62,643 bases of DNA from Clostridia bacterium (GTDB lineage Bacteria; Bacillota; Clostridia; Oscillospirales; Acutalibacteraceae), in the NCBI GenBank assembly GCA_017622555.1, contig JAGAQV010000020.1, positions 1-62,643 on the forward strand. The letters run 5' to 3'. A program made the translations under genes and the position numbers. Below are positions 43,816-52,520 of this stretch, in pieces. The notes below the pieces were generated by a model, which saw only the letters and a list, made by a program, of their open reading frames with translations, was not told the DNA's origin and searched no databases. Numbering within the stretch: the stretch's first letter is position 1; every line of letters begins with the position of its first letter.

Positions 43816-43990
43816 TAAATGGCGGTTTATAGAGCCGAAGGCCCAAAAGAATAAAGAAGAAATAATAAATAATAGAAAATGTGTGCCTACGGCACGATAT
43901 ATAAATTTGTCGGCAGAGCCGACACCAAATTTATTCTTTATTCTTTCTTATTTATTATTTCATCGCGTAGCGATAAACTATAATTTGAAA
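43816..43990. repeat. MITE-like element, divergent member
   Basis: About 175 bp. Its outer ends (AAATGGCGGTTTAT and ATAAACTATAATTTGAAA) match the ends of the repeats at 25.7 and 62.0 kb, but the middle is different. The middle has near-complementary A/T-rich arms (AAGAATAAAGAAG and ATTCTTTCTTATT) around small hairpins GTCGGCAGAGCCGAC and TGCCTACGGCA. A 147-aa plus-strand open frame across it is not coding. Confidence 0.6.
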
Positions 43991-43996
43991 ATAAAA

Positions 43997-44020
43997 AAAC
44001 TGCGGTGGCTGCCGCAGTTT
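43997..44020 (-). terminator. Terminator of the degV gene
   Basis: AAACTGCGG / CCGCAGTTT stem with T-run on the minus strand, just after the DegV stop codon. Confidence 0.8.
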
Positions 44021-44026
44021 TTATTA

Positions 44027-44896
44027 TTATCTCTTTTGACCCATAAAGAAAACAGCCAACGTGCCGGGACCCGCATGCGAAGCAATTACGGGGTCAAGGC
44101 AGTTTATAACAATGTCCTTTACACCATATTTGGTTTTAACCGCCGCCGCAATAAATTTTGCGTCTTCATAGCTGTCGCCATGAACAATAAACACGGTTTG
44201 GTTTTGAATATCAACAGCCTTTTCACCAATTGAATTTATAAGATGTTCAATTGAAGCCTTGCGGCCACGCGCCTTGCCGGTAGCATAAAGCTTGCCGTCG
44301 TTTGCCATGTGCATAAGAGGCTTAATGCCAAGCACCGAGCCCACAACCGCGGTCGTACCTGAAAGTCTGCCGCCGCGCTTTAGGAAGAATAAATCATCTA
44401 AAGTGAAAATGTGGTAAACACAAAGCTTGTTTTCCTCAACCCAAGCGGCAACCTCTTCAATTGATTTGCCCGCCTTTTGAAGCTGTACCGCATAATGCAC
44501 AACCATACCCTGACCCATGGACGCCGCCAATGTGTCAACAACAATTATTTTACGGTCGGGAAAAGCTTCTCTATAATCCTCGGCCGCTAAAACAACGTTT
44601 TGGTAGGTTCCCGAAAGGCCCGACGAAAATGCCAAAACCAAAACATCTTCGCCATTTTGCAAAAGCGGAATAATTACCTTGTCGCATTCCTCACGTATAA
44701 TAAGCGATGTAGTGATTTTTCCTTTTTCCCGCAAAAACTTATATACGTCGCTAAAATCGGGTGCGGCACCCTTTATGTAGCTGTCAAAGCTTTGACCGTT
44801 CATGTGGTACTGAAGCGACATTATTTCAACATCAAATCCCTTGATTTGCTCATCCGTTAAATTTGCGCATGAGTCGGTTACGATTTTAAAACTCAT
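44027..44896 (-). CDS. DegV family fatty-acid-binding protein
   Basis: 289 aa. The family starts with [14 protein letters not shown] and has [10 protein letters not shown] plus a late [11 protein letters not shown], which bind a fatty-acid head group. DegV/FakB proteins hand exogenous fatty acids to FakA kinase; no fakA is nearby. It is a single-gene unit between two terminators with its own promoter. Confidence 0.92.
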   Translation of the reverse strand: MSFKIVTDSCANLTDEQIKGFDVEIMSLQYHMNGQSFDSYIKGAAPDFSDVYKFLREKGKITTSLIIREECDKVIIPLLQNGEDVLVLAFSSGLSGTYQNVVLAAEDYREAFPDRKIIVVDTLAASMGQGMVVHYAVQLQKAGKSIEEVAAWVEENKLCVYHIFTLDDLFFLKRGGRLSGTTAVVGSVLGIKPLMHMANDGKLYATGKARGRKASIEHLINSIGEKAVDIQNQTVFIVHGDSYEDAKFIAAAVKTKYGVKDIVINCLDPVIASHAGPGTLAVFFMGQKR

Positions 44897-44925
44897 TTTT
44901 TGCCTCCGAAAAACATGATATTGAA

Positions 44926-44955
44926 ATTATAGTCATAACGTCAGAAATAATTCAA
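44926..44955 (-). promoter_or_regulatory. Promoter of the degV gene
   Basis: TTGAAT (44950-44955), 18-bp spacer, TATAAT (44926-44931) on the minus strand, 30 bp upstream of the start codon. Confidence 0.7.
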
Positions 44956-44992
44956 CCTACTGTCAAATTTTTAAAATCTAAAATAAAAAACA

Positions 44993-45027
44993 CGGCAGTA
45001 GAGTTTTAAAATTTAACTCTACTGCCG
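44993..45027 (-). terminator. Terminator of the cobalamin-riboswitch operon
   Basis: CGGCAGTAGAGTT / AACTCTACTGCCG, a 13-bp stem, followed by GTGTTTTTT on the minus strand. Confidence 0.85.
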
Positions 45028-45039
45028 CGAGAATTTGGC

Positions 45040-45555
45040 TTATTTAAGCGTTTTACCAAGAATATAATTAAAAGCTTTTGTGATTGGAATGTACAAAATT
45101 GCGGTTAAAACAGTATTGCCGATACAGTGCGGAATATCAAAGCTTATACCGCTGATTATGTATGCAACTCCCATTGAAATGCCGCCTGTAATAAAATAAG
45201 GAATTGAACAAAGTGTGCCGAAAGCCATTCCAAAAATTCCCGAAACTATGGTATAAAGCACTACGTTATCAATTTTCCTTAAAGGTATAACAACTAAAAC
45301 CAAAATTGCCCAAACGTAAAGATAATTTATTGACCAAATGTGAAAGCCATAGGTCATAATTTCCAAAAAAGCAAAAACATAAACCGAAATAAGCGATTTA
45401 AAGCCAAAGTGCCTTGCGGTAATTATTATTAAAAAGCTTACAAGCTCAATGTTTGGAAGCGGTGCCATTATAACCTGCGAAACATACATTAACACGCCCA
45501 TTAGGACGAGTATTAGTAATTCAACAAGCTTAAGCCGGCGTGTTTGTAATTTCAA
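45040..45555 (-). CDS. ECF transporter S component (candidate cobalamin/corrinoid, CbrT-like)
   Basis: About 171 aa with five or six membrane segments, beginning MKLQTRRLKLVELL. This is the layout of the substrate-binding S component of energy-coupling factor transporters. No EcfT or EcfA gene is adjacent, so it must use a shared ECF module (group II). Start: TTG at 45555, with GGTGAT five bases before it, 26 bp inside the DUF4430 gene; an ATG at 45567 is the alternative. The cobalamin riboswitch upstream points to vitamin B12 or a precursor as substrate; this is inference from regulation. Confidence 0.8.
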   Translation of the reverse strand: MKLQTRRLKLVELLILVLMGVLMYVSQVIMAPLPNIELVSFLIIITARHFGFKSLISVYVFAFLEIMTYGFHIWSINYLYVWAILVLVVIPLRKIDNVVLYTIVSGIFGMAFGTLCSIPYFITGGISMGVAYIISGISFDIPHCIGNTVLTAILYIPITKAFNYILGKTLK

Positions 45556-45952
45556 AGGTATCACCATTTGCAATTTCCAATTCGTTAGCGCCAACCATTA
45601 CACTTTCGCCGCCCTTGGTAAAGCACCACCAAGCACCATCCTTGTTATAATCCGCCCTGACGCCGTCTATATAGGTGTAAAAGCCGGATTTGTGTTCATC
45701 TTCGGTTACAAGACCTTTTTCTAAAAGCGCATCACCGAGATTTTTCTTGCCAGTTTCAATAGTAAAGGTTTTTTCGGTCTTATCAGCAGCAATTACTTTG
45801 ACCGTGATACTGATGGTTTGTGCGGGGGTGCTTGTACCCGAATTTGTGTCTGAATTTGTGTCGACAGTACCGCAAGCCGTTAATGAAATAACTGCTATCA
45901 AAATGACCAACGCTAAAGCCAACAGTTTTGTTAAAATTCTTGTGTTTTTCAA
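45530..45952 (-). CDS. DUF4430 lipoprotein, candidate cobalamin-binding surface protein
   Basis: 140 aa. Lipoprotein signal with lipobox LTAC (Cys27), a Ser/Thr/Asn-rich linker, then one DUF4430 domain (about 45-138): ITVKVIAADKTEKTF, ALLEKGLVTE, FYTYIDGVRADYNKDGAWWC and NELEIANGDTFEI. DUF4430 is related to the C-terminal domain of transcobalamin and intrinsic factor. The start is TTG at 45952, with AAGGAG eight bases upstream. That ribosome site is the 3' arm of a 13-bp hairpin (45961-46003), so translation is clearly regulated. With the S component it forms a two-gene operon. Confidence 0.85.
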   Translation of the reverse strand: MKNTRILTKLLALALVILIAVISLTACGTVDTNSDTNSGTSTPAQTISITVKVIAADKTEKTFTIETGKKNLGDALLEKGLVTEDEHKSGFYTYIDGVRADYNKDGAWWCFTKGGESVMVGANELEIANGDTFEITNTPA

Positions 45953-45960
45953 AATGAAAA

Positions 45961-46003
45961 CTCCTTTTGTATTGTTGTCAAAACAACGTTAATACAAAAG
46001 GAG
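45961..46003 (-). promoter_or_regulatory. Shine-Dalgarno-sequestering hairpin (riboswitch expression platform)
   Basis: CTCCTTTTGTATT (45991-46003) pairs perfectly with AATACAAAAGGAG (45961-45973) on the minus-strand transcript, with a small inner stem GTTGT/ACAAC. The ribosome-binding AAGGAG is inside the stem, so its formation would block translation of the DUF4430 gene. Confidence 0.75.
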
Positions 46004-46082
46004 ATATAAGTACAAAAAGTGCGCCACAATACAAGGCCATTTTCCGCAACATACACCGTCAATTACTCGTGACACATTTGTA

Positions 46083-46250
46083 TTAACCACCAAAAGCGAG
46101 TATTCCGACTTATTATGCGGGTGTTTCGGGTTACCCCGGTCCTTCGCCTTCCCACTTAAAAGCAGTGACATAATGAAAGACCTTAACACAAATTACGGCG
46201 ACGAGTTCGCAGGGGAATTTCACCCCTATTCCAGTTTAAGAAAAGCAAGG
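46083..46250 (-). promoter_or_regulatory. Cobalamin riboswitch aptamer
   Basis: The minus strand shows the B12-box cores in order: GGAATAGGGGTGAAATTCC with GCGAA after it, TCACTG, AAGTGGGAAGG, a hairpin GACCGGGGTAACCCG, and the 3' core AGTCGGAATACTCGC. These are the conserved adenosyl/methyl-cobalamin aptamer elements. The linker to the ribosome-site hairpin (46004-46082) contains TTGTATT, which could compete with its stem. Exact ends are approximate. Confidence 0.9.
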
Positions 46251-46281
46251 CTTTTCACTTTTGGGTTTGCTTTGCCATTAA

Positions 46282-46310
46282 ATTTTAGCACCGTTATATT
46301 ATATTGTCAA
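46282..46310 (-). promoter_or_regulatory. Promoter of the cobalamin-riboswitch operon
   Basis: Perfect TTGACA (46305-46310), 17-bp spacer, TAAAAT (46282-46287) on the minus strand, only 4 bp after the ABC-F stop codon. Confidence 0.8.
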
Positions 46311-46313
46311 GTT

Positions 46314-48194
46314 TTAATCAAAAAGGCCTTCCCATTCATCCATTGCAAGCATAAGCGACTCTTGAAGTTCTGCTTGTCTTGTGTTAAGTTCGCTAAGCTT
46401 TATATAATCTGAAAGGTTTTCTTCCTTTAAAAGTTCTTCTTCAATTGAAGCCAGTTCTTTTTCAAGGTTTTCAATTTTTTCTTCACATTTTTTAATTGCT
46501 TTTTCTTTTCTTGCCTTTTCTTTTAAGGGCGTTGTATAGGCTTTCTTTTCCCTGGGCTTTTCTTCATTTGCCACAGTCACAGGCTTAACTGTTTTTTGCT
46601 TTTCCAAATATTCGCCATAGCCGTATTTATAAAAGCTTACGTCGCCTTCGCCAAAAGACAGCAAAGAATTTGAAACCTGCTTTATAAAATAACGGTCGTG
46701 CGAAACAAACAAAAGTGTGCCTTCAAAATTTTGAAGCATTTCCTCAAGCGCTTCCTTTGAAGCAATGTCCATGTGGTTTGTCGGCTCGTCCAAAATAAGA
46801 AAATTAGGGCGTTTTTTGAAAATTTTGCAAAGCGCCAAGCGAACACGCTCACCGCCTGAAAGCATATCAACCGTTTTAAAAACCTCTTCACCCGTGAACA
46901 AAAAGGCGCCCAAAGCGCAACGTGCTTCAAAAGGGGTAAGGGCTGGGTATTCTTTTAGAAAATCGTCAAGCACAGTGTCATAGGAAGAATACTGCGCCAT
47001 TTGCTGATCAAAATAACCTATTTGCACCCTTGGCCCAAACTTAAATTCACCGCCAAGGGCTGAAACCTCGCCCACAAGAGTTTTAATGAATGTGGATTTT
47101 CCAAGCCCGTTACCGCCAATAATGCCGACCTTGTCGCCACGCTTCATTTCAAGGCTTACGCTTGACAGCACCCTGTCATAACCGATTTTTAAATCCTTAA
47201 CCGACAGTACGTCCTTTACGCCAATATCAAGCGGTGTAAAGTCGGCACGAAAGGTTTTAAGGTCTTCATATTCGGGAGCTTCAACAATTTCCATTCTTTC
47301 AAGCTCTTTGATTTTCGACTGCGCCATTGCCGCTTTTGTTGCCTTATAACGAAAACGGTCAACTAAATTTTCAAGACGTTCTCGTTCATTTTGCTGAGCC
47401 TCATATTCCTTTAATTGCTGTGCACGGCGCTCCTTTTTAAGCTCGGCAAAGCGGGTGTAATTACCAACATATTTGTGGGTTTTGCCGTTTTCAATTTCGT
47501 AAACGGTGTTAACCACGTTATCTAAAAACATTCTGTCGTGTGAAACCACAACAAAGGCTTTTTTATAGCTTTTTAAATATTCCTCAAGCCAGAGGGTTGC
47601 TTCGATATCAAGATGATTTGTAGGCTCGTCAAGTAAAAGAATATCAGGCTTTGATAAAAGCAGCTTTAAAAAGGCAATTTTTGTACGCTGGCCGCCTGAA
47701 AATTCATATAATTTGCGCTGCTTTTCGATATCACTAAAGCCAAACTTTTTAATTGCGGCTTCATATTCTCTTTCAAAATAAAAACCGCCCAAATTTGTAA
47801 AGGTATCTAAAAGGTTAGTATATTCCTTAATGTCGTCTTCATCGTTTGTAAGCGACATTTTTTCCTGAGCTACCGCTACAGCTTGTTTTAATTCTAAAAT
47901 ATCCTTATAAGCCGAGCGCACCTCTTCTAAAAGGGTACGGTTATCATCCTCAAAGGTCATTTGGGACAAAAAGCCGATGTTGGGCCTTCCTGACACCGCC
48001 ACAAAGGAATTTTGGTCACTGTCAAGCTTGACGATTTTATGCTCGCCCGAAATTAACTTTAAAAGTGTGGTTTTGCCGCAACCGTTACGACCGACAACCG
48101 CAATTTTAGAGTTATCGTTAATTTCAAAATTTATTTGCTTTAAAATCGGCTCACCCGATAATTCAACCACACCGTTTTGAATTTTGTACTGCAT
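46314..48194 (-). CDS. ABC-F family ATPase (YdiF/YheS type)
   Basis: 626 aa soluble protein with two ABC domains and no membrane span. P-loops GRNGCGKTT near 35 and GGNGLGKST near 360; signatures FSGGQ and LSGGE. The P-site linker between them is long and basic (RFRYKATKAAMAQSKIKELE), and a C-terminal coiled coil follows (EKKCEEKIE-type heptads near 545-610), as in YdiF/YheS. ABC-F proteins bind the ribosomal E site to rescue stalled translation. Expression after the prfB/PPIase genes fits. Antibiotic resistance should not be assumed. Confidence 0.92.
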   Translation of the reverse strand: MQYKIQNGVVELSGEPILKQINFEINDNSKIAVVGRNGCGKTTLLKLISGEHKIVKLDSDQNSFVAVSGRPNIGFLSQMTFEDDNRTLLEEVRSAYKDILELKQAVAVAQEKMSLTNDEDDIKEYTNLLDTFTNLGGFYFEREYEAAIKKFGFSDIEKQRKLYEFSGGQRTKIAFLKLLLSKPDILLLDEPTNHLDIEATLWLEEYLKSYKKAFVVVSHDRMFLDNVVNTVYEIENGKTHKYVGNYTRFAELKKERRAQQLKEYEAQQNERERLENLVDRFRYKATKAAMAQSKIKELERMEIVEAPEYEDLKTFRADFTPLDIGVKDVLSVKDLKIGYDRVLSSVSLEMKRGDKVGIIGGNGLGKSTFIKTLVGEVSALGGEFKFGPRVQIGYFDQQMAQYSSYDTVLDDFLKEYPALTPFEARCALGAFLFTGEEVFKTVDMLSGGERVRLALCKIFKKRPNFLILDEPTNHMDIASKEALEEMLQNFEGTLLFVSHDRYFIKQVSNSLLSFGEGDVSFYKYGYGEYLEKQKTVKPVTVANEEKPREKKAYTTPLKEKARKEKAIKKCEEKIENLEKELASIEEELLKEENLSDYIKLSELNTRQAELQESLMLAMDEWEGLFD

Positions 48195-48213
48195 ACCACA
48201 CCACCTTACTAAT

Positions 48214-48243
48214 AATTAAGCGGGGATAACACCCCGCTTAATT
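48214..48243 (-). terminator. Hairpin between PPIase and ABC-F genes (weak terminator)
   Basis: AATTAAGCGGGG / CCCCGCTTAATT, 12-bp stem with a 6-base loop, right after the PPIase stop. There is no U-run on the minus strand, so it may reduce rather than stop transcription into the ABC-F gene. Confidence 0.55.
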
Positions 48244-48245
48244 AT

Positions 48246-49274
48246 TTAAGAAATTTTTGCATTTTTTGTTAAAAGCTCGATAACCTTTTCCTGAATGTAT
48301 ATAAATTCAAAATAGTCTTCGCCATAGGTTTCCTTAAGAGTTTTTTCAGTAACCTTATCGCTGTTATAGGAAGCCACAATTTCCTTAGTTTTCTTTGTAA
48401 GGGCTTCCTTGTCAATTGTCAATCCGGCATCATCAAAAATTGCGTAAATAACCATTTCCTCCTGCATAAGCGGTTCGGTATAGTTGGTTACAACGTATTC
48501 GTTAAATTCCTCTTCGGTTTGACCGTTTGAAGCAAGATAATCCTTTAACGTTACGGAAGAGCCGTAATACTGCTGAAGATTTGTTTCAAAGGATTTTATA
48601 CCCTGAGCAGTAACAAGCTTCTTTTCTTCTGACGGGTATTTATTAACCTTAGAATCGGTTAAAACCTTGGTCATAAGAATGTTATTGATGGTTCTTTCCT
48701 TTACGGTTTCGTAATATTCTTCAACACTTTCACAGCCCACATCCTTATAGAACACTTCGGGCTTTAACGTTTCTTTCGATTTAACATAATTAACCTTAAC
48801 TGTAAATACAACGTCCTTGCCGTTAAGCTCTTCTTTGCCGTAATTATCGGGAAATTTTAAATCAAGGTCAACCGTTGAACCAATTTGAACGCCAACAAGC
48901 TTTTCTTCAAAGCCGTCAATAAAGCTGTTAGAACCTAACTCCAAATCATAACCCTTTGAGGTACCGCCTTCAAAAGCAACACCGTTAAGCTTACCTTCAA
49001 AGTCAATATTTGCAACGTCGCCGTCTTTAAGCTTGCCTTCAGTTATTTTTTCATAAAGGCCATAATTTTCAACGTCGGCAGCAATTGTATTATCATAGGT
49101 TTTCTTGTATTCTTCGCCGTCAGTATCAATTTTAATGCCGTTATATTCACAAAGCTCAACAAATTTTTCTAATTTTAAATTGTATTTTACACGGCCTTTA
49201 TTGGCTTTAGTACAGCCCGTAAAGGCAAAAATAAAGGTAAGCGCTAAAATTAAACTAATTACTTTTTTCATCAT
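48246..49274 (-). CDS. FKBP-type peptidyl-prolyl isomerase lipoprotein (trigger-factor-like)
   Basis: 342 aa. Lipobox FTGC (Cys21) puts it on the outer membrane face. Residues about 80-170 are an FKBP fold (GDVANIDFEGKLNGVAFEGG, GSTVDLDLKFPDNYGKEELN), and the rest is helical like the C-terminal chaperone region of trigger factor. It likely assists folding of exported proteins. Start: ATG at 49274, overlapping the prfB stop by 4 bp; the next codon is also ATG. Confidence 0.88.
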   Translation of the reverse strand: MMKKVISLILALTFIFAFTGCTKANKGRVKYNLKLEKFVELCEYNGIKIDTDGEEYKKTYDNTIAADVENYGLYEKITEGKLKDGDVANIDFEGKLNGVAFEGGTSKGYDLELGSNSFIDGFEEKLVGVQIGSTVDLDLKFPDNYGKEELNGKDVVFTVKVNYVKSKETLKPEVFYKDVGCESVEEYYETVKERTINNILMTKVLTDSKVNKYPSEEKKLVTAQGIKSFETNLQQYYGSSVTLKDYLASNGQTEEEFNEYVVTNYTEPLMQEEMVIYAIFDDAGLTIDKEALTKKTKEIVASYNSDKVTEKTLKETYGEDYFEFIYIQEKVIELLTKNAKIS

Positions 49275-50407
49275 TCATTTTCTCCAATTTCGTTATTTAA
49301 TTCACCTTTGGAAGCCGCCTTCAAATAAGCGTTTATAAAGCCGTCCAAATCTCCGTCCATAACAGCGTTTATGTTGCCCGATTCAAACCCTGTGCGGTGG
49401 TCCTTTGCCAAGGTGTAGGGCATAAACACGTACGACCTTATTTGACTGCCCCATGCAATTTCCTTTTGAACACCCTTAATATCATCAATCTTTTCAAGGT
49501 GTTCACGCTCTTTAATTTCCAAAAGCTTGGATTTCAGCATTTTTAACGCCTTATCTTTGTTTTGAAATTGACTGCGTTCATTTTGACAAGCCACCACAAT
49601 GCCTGTGGGTATGTGGGTTAGTCGCACAGCAGATGAGGTTTTGTTAATGTGCTGACCGCCTGCACCGCTTGAGCGGAACACGTCCATTTTAATGTCCTCT
49701 TCCCTGATTTCAATGTCCATATCGTCAGTAATTTCGGGCATTACTTCAAGGGATGCAAACGAAGTATGTCGCCTGCCCGAAGCATCAAACGGGGAAACAC
49801 GCACAAGGCGGTGCACACCCGATTCACTTTTTAAATAACCGTAAGCGTTTTCGCCCGTGATTTCCAAAACGGCGCTTTTTAGACCTGCTTCATCACCGTC
49901 CAAAAAGTCAAGAAGTGACACCTTAAAGCCGTGGCGTTCGGTCCAACGGGTATACATTCGCACAAGCATTGAAACCCAGTCCATCGCTTCGGTACCGCCC
50001 GCACCTGCATGAAAGGTGATAACGGCATTGTTTTTGTCATATTCACCTGTCAAAAGTGTGGTAAGTCTAAGCTCTGCAAGACCGCTTTCAAAATCATTAA
50101 TTCCGCTTTCGATTTCCTCAATTAAGGAAGTATCCTCTTCCTCGTTGCCAAGCTCAATTAAAACGGTTAAATCGTCATAGCTTTGGCAAAGCGTGTCATA
50201 ACGAGCCACCGTATTTTTAAGCTTACCTGTTTTTTGCAAAATCTTTTGAGAATTTTCAAGATCATCCCAAAAGCCAGGGGCGGCAGCCTTAGCTTCAAGC
50301 TCTTCAATTTCACGACAAAGTGCGTTATAGCCCAAAGCGTCCTTTAAATCGCGAAGCTCGGTATCAAACGACTGAAGCCTTAACCCCAACTGCTCAAATT
50401 CAAGCAT
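49271..50407 (-). CDS. prfB: Peptide chain release factor 2
   Basis: 378 aa; terminates at UAA/UGA. The stop-codon motif SPF is present (RVSPFDASGRRHTS), and GGQ lies in [18 protein letters not shown]. The N-terminus reads through without interruption: the region of the usual programmed frameshift (near residue 25, LKDALGYNAL) has no in-frame stop, so this gene lacks RF2 autoregulation by frameshifting. It is 16 bp after prmA. Confidence 0.95.
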   Translation of the reverse strand: MLEFEQLGLRLQSFDTELRDLKDALGYNALCREIEELEAKAAAPGFWDDLENSQKILQKTGKLKNTVARYDTLCQSYDDLTVLIELGNEEEDTSLIEEIESGINDFESGLAELRLTTLLTGEYDKNNAVITFHAGAGGTEAMDWVSMLVRMYTRWTERHGFKVSLLDFLDGDEAGLKSAVLEITGENAYGYLKSESGVHRLVRVSPFDASGRRHTSFASLEVMPEITDDMDIEIREEDIKMDVFRSSGAGGQHINKTSSAVRLTHIPTGIVVACQNERSQFQNKDKALKMLKSKLLEIKEREHLEKIDDIKGVQKEIAWGSQIRSYVFMPYTLAKDHRTGFESGNINAVMDGDLDGFINAYLKAASKGELNNEIGENE

Positions 50408-50423
50408 AAATTTCCTCCGAAAA

Positions 50424-51341
50424 TTATTTTGTTAATGTAAATGCACACCAGTTATCCTTATAGTTTTCTTCCAAAATTTTAAAGCCGTGTGCCAAAGCAG
50501 AATTTAAAACATCGTCTTTTCTTAAATCAATAATACCCGAAATAATTAAAACCGCATCGTTTTCCATAAAATCAGCCACGTTGTCAAACAGCTTTATAAT
50601 TACGTCGGCCACAATATTAGCGCAAATAACGTTAAATTTACCGCTTATTTTGTCCGCCAAATCACCAACAATAAATTCGCATTTATCCGAAACACTGTTA
50701 ATTTCGGCATTTTCCTTTGCGGTTTTAACCGACTGCGCATCAATATCAACACCGATAGCGCTTTCGGCACCTAAAAGGGTTGAGGCGATAGCCAAAATAC
50801 CACTGCCCGTGCCGATATCAAGCATTTTAACACCGCTGTTTATGTGCTTTTCTAAAAGAGTAAGGCACAGCGAGGTTGTAGCGTGGGTGCCAGTACCGAA
50901 TGCGGCGCCGGGGTCAATATTAAGCACAACCCTGCCCTGCTTGTTTTCGTATTCCTCCCAGCTTGGAACAATAACCAATTTTTCGCCAATTTCACTTGTG
51001 TGGAAATATTTTTTCCAGTTTTCGTTCCAGTCGCTGTCATCTACACCGATAGAATTAACCGTAAAATCAATATTAGCCGCACGGAAGCGTTCCTTTAAGA
51101 ATTCAACCGCTTCCATAGCGTTGTCACATTCACTTATGTAAATATGAATAAGCGAGGTGGTGCGGTCCTTGGCGATAAGCTCTTCATCAATTAAGTTAAT
51201 GTGAGCAATTTCCTCGGCCTTTTCCTCTAAATCGGAATAATCCTCAATATAAATACCGTAAGGCACCGTCATATTGGCAATTGCCGCCGCTTCGTCAGTG
51301 TCCTTTTGGGGTACGGTTATAGTAATTTCAGTCCAGTTCAT
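50424..51341 (-). CDS. prmA: Ribosomal protein L11 methyltransferase
   Basis: 305 aa SAM-dependent methyltransferase that trimethylates L11. N-terminal recognition domain (about 1-110) and catalytic domain with the SAM motif LDIGTGSGILAIAS near 175 and the later ANIVADVI loop. ATG at 51341 follows GGGAGAAATT. Located between alaX and prfB in one translation-linked operon. Confidence 0.93.
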   Translation of the reverse strand: MNWTEITITVPQKDTDEAAAIANMTVPYGIYIEDYSDLEEKAEEIAHINLIDEELIAKDRTTSLIHIYISECDNAMEAVEFLKERFRAANIDFTVNSIGVDDSDWNENWKKYFHTSEIGEKLVIVPSWEEYENKQGRVVLNIDPGAAFGTGTHATTSLCLTLLEKHINSGVKMLDIGTGSGILAIASTLLGAESAIGVDIDAQSVKTAKENAEINSVSDKCEFIVGDLADKISGKFNVICANIVADVIIKLFDNVADFMENDAVLIISGIIDLRKDDVLNSALAHGFKILEENYKDNWCAFTLTK

Positions 51342-51395
51342 AATTTCTCCCGCTTAAATTTTAACCCTTGCATTATAACATATAAAGCAGTTATT

Positions 51396-52520
51396 TTAAA
51401 GCATTATTTTAAGTATTTCGTCCCTTTTGGCAAAAACGGTGCCCTGCACCATACTGCCCCTGCCGCCGCCGCGAATATTAAGCGACTGCTTCATTTTTAA
51501 AAACAAATCCATAAGAGGTGCTTCTTCGCCTACAATTGCAAAGAAGTATTCGTTTTCCTTGCCCGAAAATACCGCCCTTATACCGCCCGCTTTTTTATAA
51601 AGCGCATCGGCATAGTGCTGTAATTCCTTAATATCCATATCGCATTCAAATTCGGCCGAAATACGGCTTTCACCGTTAAAGCTTTTTACCTTTTCTTCAA
51701 TCAAACGGCGCTTCAAATCGGTAATTTTGTATTTTAAATTACCCTCAATTTCAAGCTGTTTTTCAACCGCTTCGGCAATGTTATTTTGCTCAGCACATAA
51801 AAGTGATGAAATTTTAAGCGCGTTTTGGTATTTTAAATTATAGTCCGCCAAAGCATCCGTACCGCATTTAACCCAAAGGCGCACACCGCCCTTGCATTTT
51901 TCAAAATTTAAAATTTTGATAACACCAATTTCACTTGAAGTATTAACGTGAGGCGCACAGCAAGCGCATCGGTCATAGCCTTCAATTTCAACAATGCGAA
52001 CGTCTTCCGATAAATCAAGCTTGCTTCGGTATTCAAGCCTGTCAAGACTTTCAGGGTAATAGCAGTTAAATTTAACGTTTTCCCAAACGGCCTTGTTTGC
52101 CAAAAGCTCGATTTTATTTAAATCATCACGGGAAAGCATTCCGCTAAAGTCCATTGTCATTTCACTTTTGCTTAGGTGAAAACCAACGTTATCATAGCCG
52201 TAAAGTGAATGCACCAGCCCCGAAATTATATGCTCACCCGAATGGTTTTGCATTTTTCTAAAGCGTTCATCCCAGTCAATTTTACAGTTAACCGTTTTGC
52301 CAACCTCAATATCGTTTTCAAGGTAATGGTAAATTACGCCGTCTTTAATTTGAACGTCCTGCACCTTAACGCCGTCAATTTCGCCCGTGTCAGAGGTTTG
52401 TCCCCCGCCTTCGGGGAAAAAGGCAGTTTTATCTAAAACCGCTACCGCATTTTCACAAGAAAGCACGGTTGCCGAAAATTCGCTTAAATGCGAATCGAGG
52501 TCATATAGTTTTACTGTCAT
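51396..52520 (-). CDS. AlaX-type alanyl-tRNA editing protein with DHHA1 domain
   Basis: 374 aa free-standing relative of the AlaRS editing domain; hydrolyses mischarged Ser/Gly-tRNA(Ala). Zinc site parts are HSGEHIISGLVHS and CACCAPHVNTSSEIG, where the usual CxGTH is CCAPH. C-terminal DHHA1 end reads NIRGGGRGSMVQG. It overlaps murC by ATGA. Size fits AlaX-L type rather than short AlaX. Confidence 0.88.
   Translation of the reverse strand: MTVKLYDLDSHLSEFSATVLSCENAVAVLDKTAFFPEGGGQTSDTGEIDGVKVQDVQIKDGVIYHYLENDIEVGKTVNCKIDWDERFRKMQNHSGEHIISGLVHSLYGYDNVGFHLSKSEMTMDFSGMLSRDDLNKIELLANKAVWENVKFNCYYPESLDRLEYRSKLDLSEDVRIVEIEGYDRCACCAPHVNTSSEIGVIKILNFEKCKGGVRLWVKCGTDALADYNLKYQNALKISSLLCAEQNNIAEAVEKQLEIEGNLKYKITDLKRRLIEEKVKSFNGESRISAEFECDMDIKELQHYADALYKKAGGIRAVFSGKENEYFFAIVGEEAPLMDLFLKMKQSLNIRGGGRGSMVQGTVFAKRDEILKIML

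Noticed and set aside
43790-44233. A 147-codon plus-strand open frame
   Set aside because: It crosses the MITE-like element and the terminator and then runs antisense through degV; no ribosome site.
45989-46189. A 66-codon minus-strand open frame before the DUF4430 gene
   Set aside because: It lies within the cobalamin riboswitch, and RNA conservation accounts for it.
46314-48194. ABC-F gene as an antibiotic-resistance determinant
   Set aside because: The long linker and C-terminal coiled coil match housekeeping YdiF/YheS types, and it sits in a translation operon.
50581-51141. A 186-codon plus-strand open frame opposite prmA
   Set aside because: Antisense shadow of a well-conserved gene; Ser/Leu-rich composition typical of such shadows. 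The same applies to 54099-54659 opposite cca and 22886-23371 opposite coaE.
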